A DNA stretch of 64,000 bases from Isoetes taiwanensis (GCA_021234155.1 JAJEKV010000132.1:1740226-1804225), one strand, 5' to 3'; counted from the first letter of the stretch, positions 44,601-57,799 are shown. A program made the numbers and translations. Notes: generated by a model from the letters alone, not told the origin.

Positions 44601-45505
44601 TCTCGATTAGCGAGTCGAGAAGATAAAGAGCGCAACTAAAACCAATGAAAATGCTATCTCTCTGTAAACAAAGTGCTGATCTGACATGAATTTTTATTCA
44701 TAAATAATTTTATTACATTGTATTTTACAATGGTTGAAGATACCATGATGGTCGGGCTGATACAAATATTACATCATCTTCGCACACAGACCACCTACTG
44801 GGAATATCATGCAGAGAAAGGTCTGAGGTGTTCCAAGTCACAAGAGCAACTTGAAGAGAATAGAAATCTGAACATGCTAGCTTGACCAATGCATGTCACC
44901 AATATCTTCTCGTCCTCTTTCCTCAATGAATGGGTCTTTCCATGGCTCCCGATCATGTCCTTTCTGTTCGCGATCTGTACCGGGAAAGGCGAAATCAAGT
45001 TAATGCAAGTGATGCTACAGACAGTACAAATAAGAAGACAACCAGTTCTAAGGGCCATTTCTGAAGAATATAGGTCTGAGGCCCTTTCTCGACTCGCGAG
45101 TCGAGAAAGGCCGTAAGGCCCCTCTGAGAGCCTTTCTCGACTCGCGAGTCGAGAAATGTAGCTTAGACCTCCCGCCCCCAGAAAGGTAGCTCAGAGCGAA
45201 AACGCAAGTCTGAGGGTCTTTCTCGACTCGCGAGTCGAGAAAGACAACTCAGAGTGATCTGTGGACCAATTCTGTGGAAAAGGCAGGTGTGTACATGAAA
45301 AAACAAAAAACAAAAAGCTTGTTGAGGACCTTTCTCGACTCGCGAGTCGAGAAAGACCCTCAATGCCCCTCTAACAGCCTTTCTCGACTCGCGAGTCGAG
45401 AAACGAAGCTCAGAGCCCCCAAAAAAAACTTTTTTTTCCCTTTTTTTTAACTAGAAAAAAAAAAGTTTTTTGAGGGCCTTTCTCAACTTGCGAGTTGAAA
45501 TGCAG
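44601..45505. repeat. Array of perfect CG-rich palindromes
   Basis: Five perfect palindromes with core TCGACTCGCGAGTCGA and TTTC/GAAA outer arms lie at 45083-45110, 45133-45156, 45218-45243, 45330-45355 and 45380-45403 (24-28 bp each). Degenerate forms are at 44601-44623, 45478-45501 and 46880-46904. Intervals are 42-110 bp. In the duplicate unit (58.43-58.83 kb) each core is altered, once to the still-symmetric GACTCATGAGTC. Confidence 0.9.
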
Positions 45506-47010
45506 ATGAAAAGGATCCGGCAGATTCGTCCATTCTTTCCAAGCATTTCTGAACCTAGCATGCATACTCTTCTCAAATTGGATAAATTCGGCCTGCCACA
45601 GGCCCAATTTTCATTGATCCAATACTTCACAGGCTTTTAAATTCTCTGCCAAGCACTTTCGACCTGTCACAAGACCAATTTGCACAAAAAAAGCCGCATC
45701 AAGCATTTTCGACCTGCCGCAAGACCGATTTACAAAAAAAAGCCGCATCCTGGCTTGCTCGTTCTTCTGAAAAAATCTTGCTGATTTGCCCTGCTCGGGC
45801 CGATTTGCCCTGCTTGGCCGATTTGCCTTGCTCGGAGCTGATTGCTGCCGGATTGGAGCTCCAAGTGACCAATTTGGGAGTTTGAAGCTCAAAGAGCTAC
45901 CGGATTTGCCGCCAAAGGGAGTTTCCCAGATTGAAGCTCAAAGGGAGTTTGAAGCAGATTGAAGCTCAAAGGGAGTTTGAAGCAACAAAGAGCTGCCGGA
46001 TTTGCTGCCAGGCTCAGCCTAAAGTAAGCCCAGAGGCCCGACTGGGCTCTTTAGGAGCATCACACGAGGATGGGCAACTCTGTACACAGAAAGGAGGAAA
46101 AGCAGCCAAAATGGCCAAAGATCTGGAAGGTTGATGTGCAAACAACAGAGGATACACGAAGAAAAACAGAGGATTCATGGTAGAGGACGATAAAAAGGAG
46201 GAGGCAGGGGGATGCCGCTATGTCGGCGCCAATAGCCGGACCTTATATTCATTCTTATGCTGGGAGGAGGCAGAGGATGCCGGAATACATTTAATTTGAA
46301 GTTCTGTGCTAATTTGAAGCTCTCCATAGCTGGCGACAGCAGCATAATCCTGAAGATACGGAGGTCTGAGGTTTATTCTACTTTCTTGAAACTTGGAATC
46401 TTTGGAGGAAGAGGCTGCTATGGCCTTATGAATGGGTCTATTCCGACAGACTGGATTGGGATCCCCTTTCCAATAAGACCACGATCTAGTTCTTTGAAGC
46501 TGGGAATCCAAGAAAGTTCCCTTACCTTTGGCTCGATGAAGCTCAAAATAAGCAGCAACATCTGCATTTGCACTTCTGGATAATAGGCCGCCGGAAGAAT
46601 TATCCTGAACTCTGTTCATCATCTTTGATGTTATTTAATCCAGACAGAGAAGTTCTTTCTGGTTTAAGCCTAATCTTACCGGAACTATCTTATGCGACCG
46701 CTGTTTCGAAGAATCATTCCTCTCTCTGGTATCAAAATGCTGCTTTGCTTTTTAGATTGTGGTTTGGATTTATAACTTATAACCGTTGTGCAATGCATTG
46801 CGCTCATCCTCATCTTTAAGCTTTTTTGGTGTTTGAAATTCCTCATCTTTGTGCTTTTTTTGAGCTGGAATTAGATTGCCTTCTCGACTACTGGGTCGAG
46901 AAAGGTTTCTAATGGAGTATTGATTTAATTTAATTTATATTTGATTATTATATTATATTTGATTATTTTATCAATAGATTCATTTAATTTATTATTTAAT
47001 TAATTATCTA
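45506..47010. other. Unclassified repeat sequence with short open frames
   Basis: Contains AAGCTCAAAGGGAGTTTGAA direct repeats (45.9-46.0 kb) and overlapping frames of 108 and 134 codons at 46.22-46.62 kb on opposite strands that match no family I know. Almost identical to 58.95-60.35 kb. I do not call a gene. Confidence 0.4.
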
Positions 47011-48180
47011 ATTAGAATAGAATAGAATGGAATATACATTATTGTCCCTTGTGCCCTGAGGCCTCTGGACTTATGTAGCATGGGCGAGCTCCCTGACGGG
47101 TGCTACTAGCACATCACGCTGGTTTTACTGTAGCCTTTTCGGAAGGCTGACTTTTTTCTATTAATACCGGCACCCCGCTTTGGATCGGCTTCAAGGCCGT
47201 GCAGAGGTGCGTCGGTATCAATCAGCTTTAAGCTGAGCATTTTTTGGCAGCTATGATTCGCCTCCCGGGCGGCTCATAACACAAGCCATTTTTCCTTGTG
47301 TACTTCCCGGTGTCTTGTCGTCATTTCCCGTATTGCATCTGCCAAATCTCTCATTGTTTCTGTCCTTGCCATCATGGCGTGTACGGGCTGGCCCCATCTT
47401 ATGTTTCTGTATTTGTTCCTGATGTCTCCATATATAGGGCACTCATTGAGCATGTGATTCTCGTCCTCCACTTCCCCCCCGTCACAGATTCTGCATATCC
47501 GGTCGTCTTTCTCTACTCTCCTTCATCTGTCCTTTTCAATTCTTAGGTCATGGCTCCCCATCCTAAATCTTGCTAGGATATCCCTCCTTGTTTTTCCTAG
47601 TTGATTATCTTGGTACATCTGCTGCCCTATCCACTGTTCTGGGTTGAACACTGTCATAAGCCAAATTGTCTTGGGCCCTGTGTGTTTTTGCAGCCATGCT
47701 TGCGTAGCCTTAGTTGCCCAGTCCTCATTCCATTCGCCTTTGTTTATTAGGTCACTCAGATTCATCCCCATTTCTCTGGTCCACATTGCCACATCTCTAA
47801 ACCATCCCTTGTCCGCGATGATGTGTGATTTTGCTGACTCGCTGATCGCGATACTCGCTAATTTGTTCGGTTTTCCACCTGCATTGTTTCTTATGAGATA
47901 TCTGATAGTCTTCTCCCATGCCCTTACCTCCATCAGTTTCTGACCTGTTTCATATACTATGGCTGTTTGCGGTGTATTTGTTCTCAGCTTGAATTCCTGT
48001 TTATGCCATTGCCTAAGGATTCCTTCCTGTTTTTCCTATTTCTTTTCTGTTAGCCCGGGTCCCCAAGCTTCAGCCCCATATAGTTGCGTGGTCACGACCA
48101 CTGCACTTAACAGATAGCATCTGATTTCTCAGTCTATTATTCTACTTCTATTGCATAAATTTTTCATATTAAAGTAACTC
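47011..48180 (-). mobile_element. LINE 3' end with ORF2 C-terminus and (TTCTA)n tail
   Basis: On the minus strand: CYLLSAVVVTTQLYGAEAWG (end of an RT domain), IGQQMYQDNQLGKTRRDILA, GSHDLRIEKD, then the zinc-binding motif CRICDGGEVEDENHMLNECP with IYGDIRNKYRNI. C-x2-C-x8-12-H-x4-C is the zf-RVT motif at the end of many plant LINE ORF2 proteins. ORF2 stops near 47.27 kb, a ~240-bp 3' UTR follows, and the element ends in ATTCTATTCTATTCTA at 47.01-47.03 kb. The 5' part is missing. Confidence 0.8.
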
Positions 48181-48229
48181 CCAATGGATTAATTAATTAT
48201 TGATTATATATTAATAATTAATACCTTTT

Positions 48230-48457
48230 TTTTTGGGGGGGAGGGGGGGGAGGGGCTTGCCCGCTTTGCCCTCCCGCTCCTCCTTTGCCCCTCCCCCCAC
48301 CCCTTCCCTCCCCCTTCTTCCAACTTATCCCCTCCCTCTCCTCCTTTGCCATTTTACTCTCCTCTTCCCTCCCTGCCCTGCCCCTTCTTCCAACTTATCT
48401 CCTTCCCCTCTTCAACTGTGGCCCCTCCCTCCTTCTCCTCCTACCCTTCCCCTTATC
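48230..48457 (+). repeat. Pyrimidine-rich tract at the duplication junction
   Basis: (CCTCC)n/(CTTCC)n-type sequence with repeated TTCTTCCAACTTATC. It ends at CCTTATC (48451-48457), where the second duplication unit begins inside gag sequence. Confidence 0.85.
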
Positions 48458-48690
48458 TTTGGCCTGAAGTGGTGTCTGGAGTAACTGGACGTTCTGGTTC
48501 GGTGTATTTGATGCCCTTTCTGCTAATAAGGCTCTTATTTCCTGTATATCAGACTTTATCAGAGATAATTCCTCTTTCGGATACTCCTCGAAGAGATTGT
48601 CGGGTTGGGATTGTTTCGGGCAAGATTTCTTCGGTCACACATTGTCTCCAGATTGTTCTACGGTCCTAGTTGTTCTAGCTGTACACATTG
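48458..48690 (-). pseudogene. Gag N-terminal fragment, copy 3'
   Basis: Duplicate of 39135-39380 with a short deletion in the LFEEYEMPTPKEE region. Cut at the junction with the pyrimidine tract. Confidence 0.75.
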
Positions 48691-48864
48691 AATTATAGCT
48701 CTCAATATAAGTCTCTTTTGTAGTTGCATTTGTTGTTTAATGATATAATTGTTTGAACAAAATATATCAAAAGAATGTTTATAGTGCAAGACAAAAAATC
48801 TTATATTCTATTAATATTTGAAATATTATTGCAATACAAAATTTTTGTAATAACAGTGATGTGA

Positions 48865-50373
48865 TCATCGATATTTTGGGTCTTCTTCTACAAATTTCTT
48901 TACTTGGGTTGTACCAACCGTACGTCCCAAGTTCCTCAGAATATTTGTAGTCGTTCCTCCTTGCATAACCACTACGAAGCTCTTTTCACTCTCATGTTCA
49001 AGTATAAGTAACGATGATCGCTAGCCTCGCTAGACTGCCGATAAGACGGACGCATCTAAGTCGAAGATACTTTGATGCTATCGATTTTGAATAGTATGAC
49101 ATGGTCACACTCGTTGAAGTCTTGCATGTTCACCAAGCCTAAGAGTGCAATTAGCATGAATACGGGCTTCTCCTCCCCGAGCTAAACCGTAGGTGTATGA
49201 TCGCTATTTTACCGGCTTCTGAGGGAGTGGCGTGTAGTATCTAAGGGCTCTATCCTATCCTCCTTGTCGAAGCCTGCTTTTTGTCTCCCTATTTGACTCA
49301 GGTTCCGCCAAGATACTCATGTACCGGGATGGTGATCAAGTCCCTATGGTCTCAAGTTGAGTTCTAAAATGAGTCGTTGACGGGCCTCCCCCTCTAAATT
49401 TGGGGTTGGGTGCATGAAGGAGGAGCCCGCACTTGTTGTCTTTCCTTTGATGCCCATTTGTTCTTGGATTGCTATAAATTCCTTCTCCAATGATAATTCT
49501 TGTTGGGTCATTATCTACCTTATCCTACCGTAGAGGCCCGGAGGTTCGTGGTGGGTTGGCTCGCATATAACACCGATTCACATACATCAATCGTAATATC
49601 ATGTGTTTTTCGATTGATGAAGTCATCGTGGTCCCATTGCTTCCATAAGTGATGTAGAATCTCGCCCACTCTATATCCCGATCTCTACATTCCGGCCGGG
49701 TTCTTGATATATAGAGGAGAAGGTATTATTCACCCCCATGATAATGGGGGTGAGGCTTTAAGATGCCTAGCCCGGCGATGAGGATATCCGGGTTGTCTCC
49801 GCAGAGTCTACATTTGAATCGATGGATTTCTTGTTCGCCATGGCGTTGCTCTTCAATGAGATCCACTTCAATAACATCTTCAATATCTTCATCTTCTCCA
49901 TCTTCTTCCTCTTCTTCATCCGAGCCTTCGTATTCGAGGAGTAGACGGTGTTCCCTTGTGGAGCTAAAGGGTTCTATAACCAATGGCTGGATGGAGGTTC
50001 CCCTAATTGTATTTGAGCTTTGTAGAATAAGAACGTGGCTAAGGCAGCTATGTAGGAGAAGTACAGTCATGGTCATATAATATGGCATGCGAACTGCTTT
50101 GTTGTCCAGATACTTAGCTATGTTTGGGACATGGCTTAGGGCTGCCTGGAGGGATGCCTTAGGTACAAAGAATCCTATGAAGAGAGTCAATTCCTGTAGT
50201 GGAGGACCTACCTTTGCTTGGAATTCTTGCATGACTTTATGGTAGAATGGTGTAGTTGCTATTGTGGCTGACAAGTCAAATTCGTGTTGAAAAATAGAGA
50301 AGACAGAATTAATATCTGCCTCTGCTACATGGGGAGTGGCGTTGTACCATCGCCTGAATGATGCAGTAGCCAT
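48865..50373 (-). pseudogene. WY-family protein, copy 3'
   Basis: Starts at 50373; 215 codons are open to 49726. Differs from copy 3 by few substitutions in the first 150 codons (HEFDL for HRFDL, FYHKV for FYQKV), and has an extra Leu and an extra Gly at HRLLLEYEGSDEE and CRLCGDNPDI. The second half (49.7-48.87 kb) has more small indels. TATA at 50485-50492. Confidence 0.72.
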
Positions 50374-50656
50374 AATTGTGAGGAAGATAGGAATGTCAAA
50401 CAGATGTATAAGCGCCTCAGGAAGATAGAAGATTGGCTTAGAGCGAGGAGCAAAATTGTATGTTGCTAATGAGGGGAACCCTTGTATTTATAGACAGATT
50501 TTTTTAAGTGGAAACTTTCTAGGGTTTGGGACTGTTACTATTTTGGAAAATGGTTGGTTGTTTCATGGGTGATTCAAATGATATAATGGTCCTATTGGAG
50601 CTTGTTTCATCTAATTTGGAGGTGTCTTGTTCAAGTTATGGAGATGCAAAGGGTGA

Positions 50657-50930
50657 CTACTCACGACGTGCGCCACAGGCCCGAGTGAGATTCTTAATTG
50701 TGCTTCTGGCACATGACGGAGTACTCAATGTACTGTTGGGGTCTTGGATGTAGTCAAACCGGTGACATGGGGGCATTTTCTTGCTCTATTCAATGAGTAG
50801 AGCCAAAAACATCCCCGATTTGCTCAATTTGGGCTAGTTTTGGATAGATCGTGGATCGACTACTCATGGCGGCGCCACAGCCCTAATGAAATTCTCCACA
50901 GTTCCGGCATACAAAGATGAGTATTGAGGC
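50657..50930. repeat. Dyad-symmetric repeats, copy 3'
   Basis: First unit (from ~50657) keeps TACTCACGACGTGCGCC but its right arm is damaged (ACATGACGGAGTACTC). The second (from ~50860) is more decayed. Spacing ~200 bp as in copy 3. Confidence 0.7.
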
Positions 50931-51049
50931 TTATTTGGTCATAATTTACTCAAAATTAAATAAAACAAAGCATGTGCTCTGTTAATACTAATGATTTAAG
51001 ACTCGCTAACATTTTGTACTTATATTACTCAAAAATAAATATTTTAAAA

Positions 51050-51912
51050 AATTTGTAGAGGTTCTAACAGTCCTCTTTCTTAATAAACTTTACAAACACT
51101 TGGGCATGCATGTGACTCTTTTTAGCCCTGTAGTCCATATGCCAAGGAATCTTCAAAGTGTTGGATCTATCTTTTTGCTCCATAGCTTCTTGCGGCAAGG
51201 AGCATCTCATCCGCCACTCGCTGGTCTTGTCGAACTCGTGGCAGGACTCATGAAGTCAACCTTGCAAATGCCGCCGAGGTATCGGGTCAGAGCTATTCTA
51301 AAGTGTCGACCGCCGCCGGGTGGGAGAATACAAAGTCCGCAAGCCCGCTCATAAGTTTTTGGACAGTTTGGGATTTCTCGGGTTTTAGGGTATTCTCTTT
51401 GTTGGCCTCCCTCCTTCCCACATATGCGACCCCGTTTCCGAGGTAGTACTTTGAATGCACATCGCACATTTTCATGTATACCTTTCTATTCAGCCACTGC
51501 TTTTTATACTTCTTATCCTTCTTTTTAAACGATTCTCTTAGCAGCCCCGCCAGATGTCTTTATGAACCCGGCAGGCCAAGTTGGATATGGTGGGGTGCTG
51601 CAGTTCCTTCCTATCCTCCTCCGTGGCCAAGATCCTCCCTACCTCAGCTAGGGCAGCCTCCCAAGACCATCCGACTTCTAGGCATCCGGGCGATAATAGC
51701 AGCCAGATTCCCTCAGCTTGATCTTTACCCCCGTGTTGGGCGTCTTCTTTGTCTTCCTTTTTGGTTGTCTTTAGAGTGGGTCTTTAACTTTCTCCTTCCG
51801 TCAGGCGTTAAAGTTCCTCCCTTTCTACGATCCTTCTTTCTTCCCTCTTCCTCCTCTTTATTCTTTCCGGCGACGAGCCTCTTTCTGTGGGTTAGGCCCA
51901 CCTCGAGCCCAT
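51050..51912 (-). pseudogene. Histone H3-like gene, copy 3'
   Basis: Duplicate of 42626-41677 with many more small changes. MKMCDVHSKYY and the start MGS are still readable; the fold region keeps AIEQK-type debris and a GMHV-complement end. Less informative than copy 3, and clearly decayed or poorly resolved. Confidence 0.65.
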
Positions 51913-53711
51913 ACCTTGCCCACACTTAGGCAAGTTATTAGGCCTAGCCCACAACATTCCTATTGCCGCTACATACCGGAGGGACCAACTGTGAGGCGGA
52001 CAAGCCTTCCTTATCACCGATCTAACCCGCCACCTCACCCAGCTATCGTCCGCCTGGTTTTATGCATTGTGCCCCGTGGGCTCACCTAGATTATGGGGTA
52101 TGAACATGTGAGTGCACCAAATGGTTTTTTATTGCCCCTCCGTATCGTGATAATGAAGAAAAATATAAGGTTTTTATAGTTTGAATGTCGTATGGATACC
52201 AGAGGGAATGTGGAGGCGCCAGTGTCCGATTCGTATGCATACTGTAAGGGTCCGTCATTTTTGGTGAGCTTCTACTGTTGGGGATTTTTTGATAATATGA
52301 TATGACTATGATAATATATATATTATCCAACTATATAAGGCAAAAGGCTTTGCGAACATGCCGGTTAGAATCATGTTGCATCCAAATCATGTATGGATGA
52401 TTTGTCACAAAAGTTTATATTCTATGATGGTCTGATATTGTGTTACTATTTCTTACATTGTACATTTGGGAAGACGGTCGTCGTCCTATCCATCTTATTT
52501 CTAGCCCCGAGTTTCCCATGAAGAATATTAAAGCAAGAGTTCTATCTAATAAGATTCTAGCAGGAGCAGATAAGAGTACTAGCTCGATCATGTATAGGTC
52601 AGATATGAAGTGAACTTCACTATTATTATACTGTGCACAATGCATCATTAATATTTTTATTTGTTCTAAAATCAGTTAATTATAATACATTCAATTGGAT
52701 TTACTGATTTATTGGATTTACTACAATTGCAGTTATGTCAGATTTTTGTGTTCATTTGGAGGAAGAGAATTATGTTAAAATGGTCATGAAGGAGATAAAT
52801 TGTGTCGTCTAGATATGGCAGAGTCAGAAGGTATGAACCAGCTGCAGATAATATCTCATGATCATTCATAGCCATTCAACATATTCGTCTTCTATTTTGG
52901 AGCTACTTTTATTACATAGTGTTTTGCTCAGGTTAGTTCTTGAACTTGAGTTCAAACATAAATTAGAGATGGTAATTATCGTTCTCGAACTTAAGTTCAG
53001 GCATAAATTAGACATTGTAATAATCAGAGCCTTCAATTCTCGAATGGCATTGAGATCTCCCTAGACATTTAACATATGGTTAATTTTTCATCTCTTCAAA
53101 GGATGAGCTATGGATTCTTTTACACAACAAAAGTGTGATGACTCACTATCCTTTACATAATGCGATGATGAATGTCATCCCCTTGGGAAGGTACAGGAAC
53201 AACTTTTCCAAAGGTCGTAAGTAAAGCTTCTCGCTTTGCCATTCTCATTTTGCCATTGTGTAAAACCAAAGGAGGTATATACTTAATCTCTTTAAGTTAA
53301 TCATAGCTTTATCATAAATGTGACATGATAGGAATTTACGTAAATGAGCGCATTATTCAGTGATTACAAATTATACAGTATCAGTAGGGTTATCACATGT
53401 TGTTATTGCACATTTGAAAGAAAGAATTGAAGTTGCGCATCTTCCCTTCAAGCTCAAATGTAGTTCAACAGAGAATATCTGTGTCCAAGTGTCTCCTTGC
53501 CCTTTGTGTTTATCTTCCTAATTTCGCATTTTACAAAGCAACCGAGCAAGAGAGCATTTAATCCAAATCATGGCGATCAGGTAAAATCGAAAGGTGTTCA
53601 GATTGAACAAGGCAAAACCCTCGAGAGGGTATTAATGTATAGATATGTACATCTGTGTTTACCAGATATCAGGGCATTTATTGAGCATTAAATAGACTTG
53701 ATTGCCATAGC
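51913..53711. other. Duplicate of 42.63-44.43 kb, no gene recognised
   Basis: AT-rich sequence matching unit A, including the two inverted TACCAGAGG elements and GAACTT(G/A)AGTTC repeats. No coding sequence is supported. Confidence 0.6.
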
Positions 53712-53739
53712 AAACACTACAAGAGAAAACCTGTTTTGC

Positions 53740-54070
53740 GTCAGAAAAATCGTCAGAAACCCTTAGATAGAGAATTGCCCAGACTCATATGGTCGACGAT
53801 ATTCCGACGACATATTTTCACTTTAAAAAATCGCCGATTTTGGCGCCGACTTTTCGTCAGATTTTCGGGACGAAAAATCGCCAAATTTAGCGCCGATTTT
53901 GCGCCGACTTTTGTTGATTTTCGGACGCAAAAATCGCCAAATTTAGCCGATTTTTCGCCGTAATTTCGGTCGATTTTTCGGCCATATTTTTTCGTCAGAA
54001 TTTTCGTCGCATTTTTCGTCATATTGTTCGTCAGATTTAGCGTCACTTTTTTTGTCATATTTTTTTCACA
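53740..54070. repeat. Left subterminal repeats of the CACTA element
   Basis: Dense repeats of AAATCGCC, GCGCCGA(C/T)TTTT and TTTCGTCAGA in both orientations. In the family such motifs bind the element's transposase accessory protein. Confidence 0.75.
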
Positions 54071-57000
54071 CAAAAACCACACACAAGCAGGGCCAAAATT
54101 TTTTGTCGGGTAATTTACATCAAAATTTTTGTTCGCTTTGTGTCACAATATAATATCTATCATATGCTTCATTAGTATTTTATTCGTCATTATGCAAGGC
54201 TACTATTTTATTCGTTAATAGTGCTTGAATTTAATGGGGTACAAATTATATAAAAGACAAATTTTTGTATTTAAATCAAATCATAGTTACATGTCAAGAA
54301 TAGGTAATCTTTACAATACGAACAAAGATCTTGAGACAATGGGCTCCACCAAACTTCAGCAAAGATGAAAAAGAAGAAATCCAAAGTCTTCAAAGAATGC
54401 TTCAACTGCAGGCTTCAAGAAATAGTTTTTTATAACTCCCTTACGGTGTCCTAATCAGTCAAGCTATCGTTAGAATAAAAACTAGACAAGAATAAAAACT
54501 TGGGAGATAGAAAATATTGAAATATACCTTTTCATTTTGAGTTGACCATCCATATTATACGCTAAAGATCATGTATAAAGAACCTTTAAAGATCATGTAT
54601 AGAGAAGAAGGTTCTCTAGACTTTTGTAATCCTACAATATTTCTCGAAAAATTAAATTCATAGATTCCAATCTATTCTTTTCATTCACAATTATCAAAAT
54701 AACACAAATTGAAAGCCAAGAAGCTACGAGCAAGAACTTATTGATTCAACACTTACATATACCTTCTCTAATTTTATGCAAGTGTTGAGCATAAGCAAGA
54801 TCTCAAACAACTTAAAAGTACTGCAGATTTTATCTAAGTTTAATTACCTTAGACAATGTCTTAAAAGAAGAAAATACATTCTTTTCTATGGAGAATCCGG
54901 CATACAAATGCATGAAAGTAAAGTTTCTAGATGCACTTTTGCTATGGAGGCATATGCATATATCTAAAAAAAATAATGGGGCACAAGTTACGTTTGTGCA
55001 TCACCTATTTGTGCATCACCTATTTGTAAACCGCACTAATCAATGTAAAATATATAAACGAAAGTGAATCGGACCTTAGAAAAACCGTCCATCATGTCCT
55101 TTAATTGCACATCAAGATTTCAAAATTCTCAGATGATTTTTCAGCATTTGCCATTGGCGGTTGAGATCACACTGTAGCAAAACAAAGTTTAACTGGAATG
55201 TAAAGTCTGGGATGTAAAAGTCAGAAGCCAAGTTAACTTCATCGAAAGCAAGGGCACAAACGTAATTAGGTAGAATGAATTTAATTAAGTGTCATCGCGA
55301 AAAAATTACAGCCATAATTTCTTATGCTCAAAATTTCAATTGAACAAGGTTAAATGGCAAACGCAAATACATATTTCGCAAATACATATTTACGCCTATT
55401 TGAGAAATTTATGCAACACATAAACTATAAAACTTGTATAATCATTTATTTCCATGTATCTTAGAACATATTACCAAATGGTATTTGCTAACCCTGATAT
55501 TCGCTCACCAAGTATCAAGACAATTTGTAAGGAACCGCGGGTCTAAGTACCGCTTCAGCTTTTGCTCGGGCTTTGTTTTTTCATGGGGTCCGCTTGGTTT
55601 TATTAACACTATACAAATTAAAGGAAAAGTCTCTTGAAAAACTTGAGGAATAATCGTGCATGCGTAACATTAGTGCGAGAATAGAAGATGGTAAAACAAC
55701 CATTAAATACTTGGGAATTAAACACCATTAAATACACGGGGCAGCCATTAAATACAAGGGTGCGCTACATGTAAACTGGAATACCTTAATAACTTGCAAA
55801 AGTTATAAACGTAGAGGAACAGAGCCTACTCAATTTTAAGGAATTACTCAAGCTTCCATTACCGCAAGATTTTAACACTATATACTCAAAAGAACCTCGT
55901 TAAGTAGCAGCAGCTCCTCATTGTCCTCCGAATCTTCTCCATCGACAAAACGCCCTGCCGCTGCTAGAGAGTCTGCCACACTTTGTATATCAGATCCTTG
56001 TGTGTTCTTGCCTCCCCATCATTACTTTTTGGAGATGAATTTGATAATCCCTTCTTCCTTTCTAGCAACCTCGCTTTCAAGTGGATACTAGGTTATATTT
56101 CTCCACAATATCCATGAGTAGTGTTTACTAGGGCATAAGCGTTCCCCTTTGCTCTGCATATGGCGGCAAGATCAATCAATGCCCGCTTGATAAGATCCGA
56201 GAAGTGCCAATCTAGTGAGCTTGTGCCCCGTCATTACTACGCCAAAGGAGGGCTCGAGCCAAATAGTGCTTAGCTTAGTCCGATACAATCACATTTTTAT
56301 GAAATACGATTTGGATAAAGCCGTAGAATTGGCTAACGCTATTCCTAGTAACCGATTAAAGGCAAAAATGCAAATAACAAGATATGCACCGACCTATTTC
56401 TTTCCAAACTAGCCATTTCCGCCATTGCTATCGATAGCCATACCGGCCGATGATTTGTCCGGATATTCCATCCCTCCTGTTTGATTTGCCTATGTGTCCA
56501 TGATAATCGATGTCCGCAATCATGATTTGAAGTTGGGCGCTTTGCCCCGTGGTGAACATCTTGGTTCTTGCTTGCAAACGAGCCCTAAAACCAAGACGGC
56601 AAGAAATGCATACCTCGTTGAACATGCTAAAGAAAAAAAAAAATACCCTTGCTCTCTTTTTTTTCATAACTATTTGGGTCCACTGGATTTTCATGGTTTA
56701 TTCTAATATTTAAGCTTGGCTACTTTAATTTAACATGATATGTGTTCCCTTAACAAATGGATACTCCATTGTCACTATTTCATACCGTCGCCCATTGTTT
56801 GTCGAAGATACTATAGGCTCATGGGGCGTAGACTTTTCAACTTCATCCACCCATCATAATCCTAGACCATCCGATATGCTCAACCTTTCTTAGAAGTCCA
56901 CCATTGCTGTTGTAGAGACCAATGTTAACCCAAATGCCATGGTGCCCACTTAACATTATTTTTATTGCATAGTGCTCCTTGTGTTGCACCTGTTGTGCCA

Positions 57001-57414
57001 TGCACTTGCTGCTGTCCAGCAGCATTGTCATGCTAATATCCACTCTACTACTCCCCACGGTCGTTTCCGTTAACACAAAGGTCCACAATTTGATCTCATC
57101 TAAAACACTTGACCCCCTTGCTCAATCCAAGTGCCATCCTGCTCAAACCCTTAAATTGTTTGATTTCTTGTTGATACTTAGTTGCAAGATAATAGAGAAA
57201 TGTTGACAAAAATTGATACATATCTAACTATTTGATACATACCTCGTCTAACTATTTGATATGTTTGACATAGATTGTAAAAGTTTCATATCTACATGCA
57301 TATGAGCATTTCTTATTCCTTTGGTATGTATAAAGTCATGCAACTCATAGAAATAAGTATGGAAACCTATAATGTTGACCTAAAGCTAAAAAATGCCATG
57401 TTAGATATCTTGGA

Positions 57415-57775
57415 CGAATATTCGATGAATATCGACGTAAAAAATCGCCGCAACATTCTGGCCATACATTGATCGTAATTATCGCCGATTAATCGCCGGG
57501 ACTTTTCGCCATATTATTCAGGACTTTACGCCGTTAATCAGTCGTAAACATTCGGCCGATTTTTTTTTTTCAGCCGATTTTAAGGGGCCATATTTTCGTC
57601 CGATTATTCACAAATTTTGTGTCGATTATTGTCCGGACTTTTATGCGCCGATTTTTAGGCCACATTGTTGGAAGTGAAATTTTCGTCGGTTTTTAAGGGC
57701 CAAGATTTTTTAAAATTCGGCCGAAGCCTCACAGAAAACCCATAAGAATTTTTCTCGACGATTTTCCCGACGCAG
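57415..57775. repeat. Right subterminal repeats of the CACTA element
   Basis: Repeats of AAATCGCCG, CGCCGATT and TTTTCGTC(C/G) type, the counterpart of the left subterminal array. Confidence 0.7.
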
Positions 57776-57799
57776 TAACGTGCATCTCTTGTAGTGAAA

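Larger units (their letters stand above)
39135..48457. repeat. Segmental duplication unit A (9.3 kb)
   Basis: Unit A begins inside copy 3 gag after CCTTATC (39128-39134) and ends with CCTTATC at 48451-48457. The whole content recurs in the same order in 48458-61778. Best-conserved parts are nearly identical (46.15-47.1 against 59.48-60.45 kb). Confidence 0.9.
53715..57796. mobile_element. CACTA (En/Spm-type) DNA transposon, 4082 bp
   Basis: Starts CACTACAAGAGA and ends TCTCTTGTAGTG, with a 3-bp AAA duplication at 53712-53714 and 57797-57799. The empty site is intact in unit A (ATAGCAAAGGCGG, 44.43 kb). Subterminal regions (53740-54070 and 57420-57770) carry many copies of TCGCCGATTTT / CGTCAGATTTT-like motifs in both orientations, typical of CACTA subtermini. 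The interior has only short frames (60-80 codons) and no recognisable transposase, so it is probably non-autonomous. Confidence 0.93.

Noticed and set aside
45083-45403. Palindromes as Rho-independent-type terminators
   Set aside because: No U-tract follows them and the context is eukaryotic repeat DNA.
46218-46622. Opposed frames of 134 and 108 codons at 46.2 and 59.6 kb as a conserved gene
   Set aside because: Their near-identity in both units is explained by the duplication itself; neither strand shows a known domain, and conservation cannot be judged from duplicates this similar.
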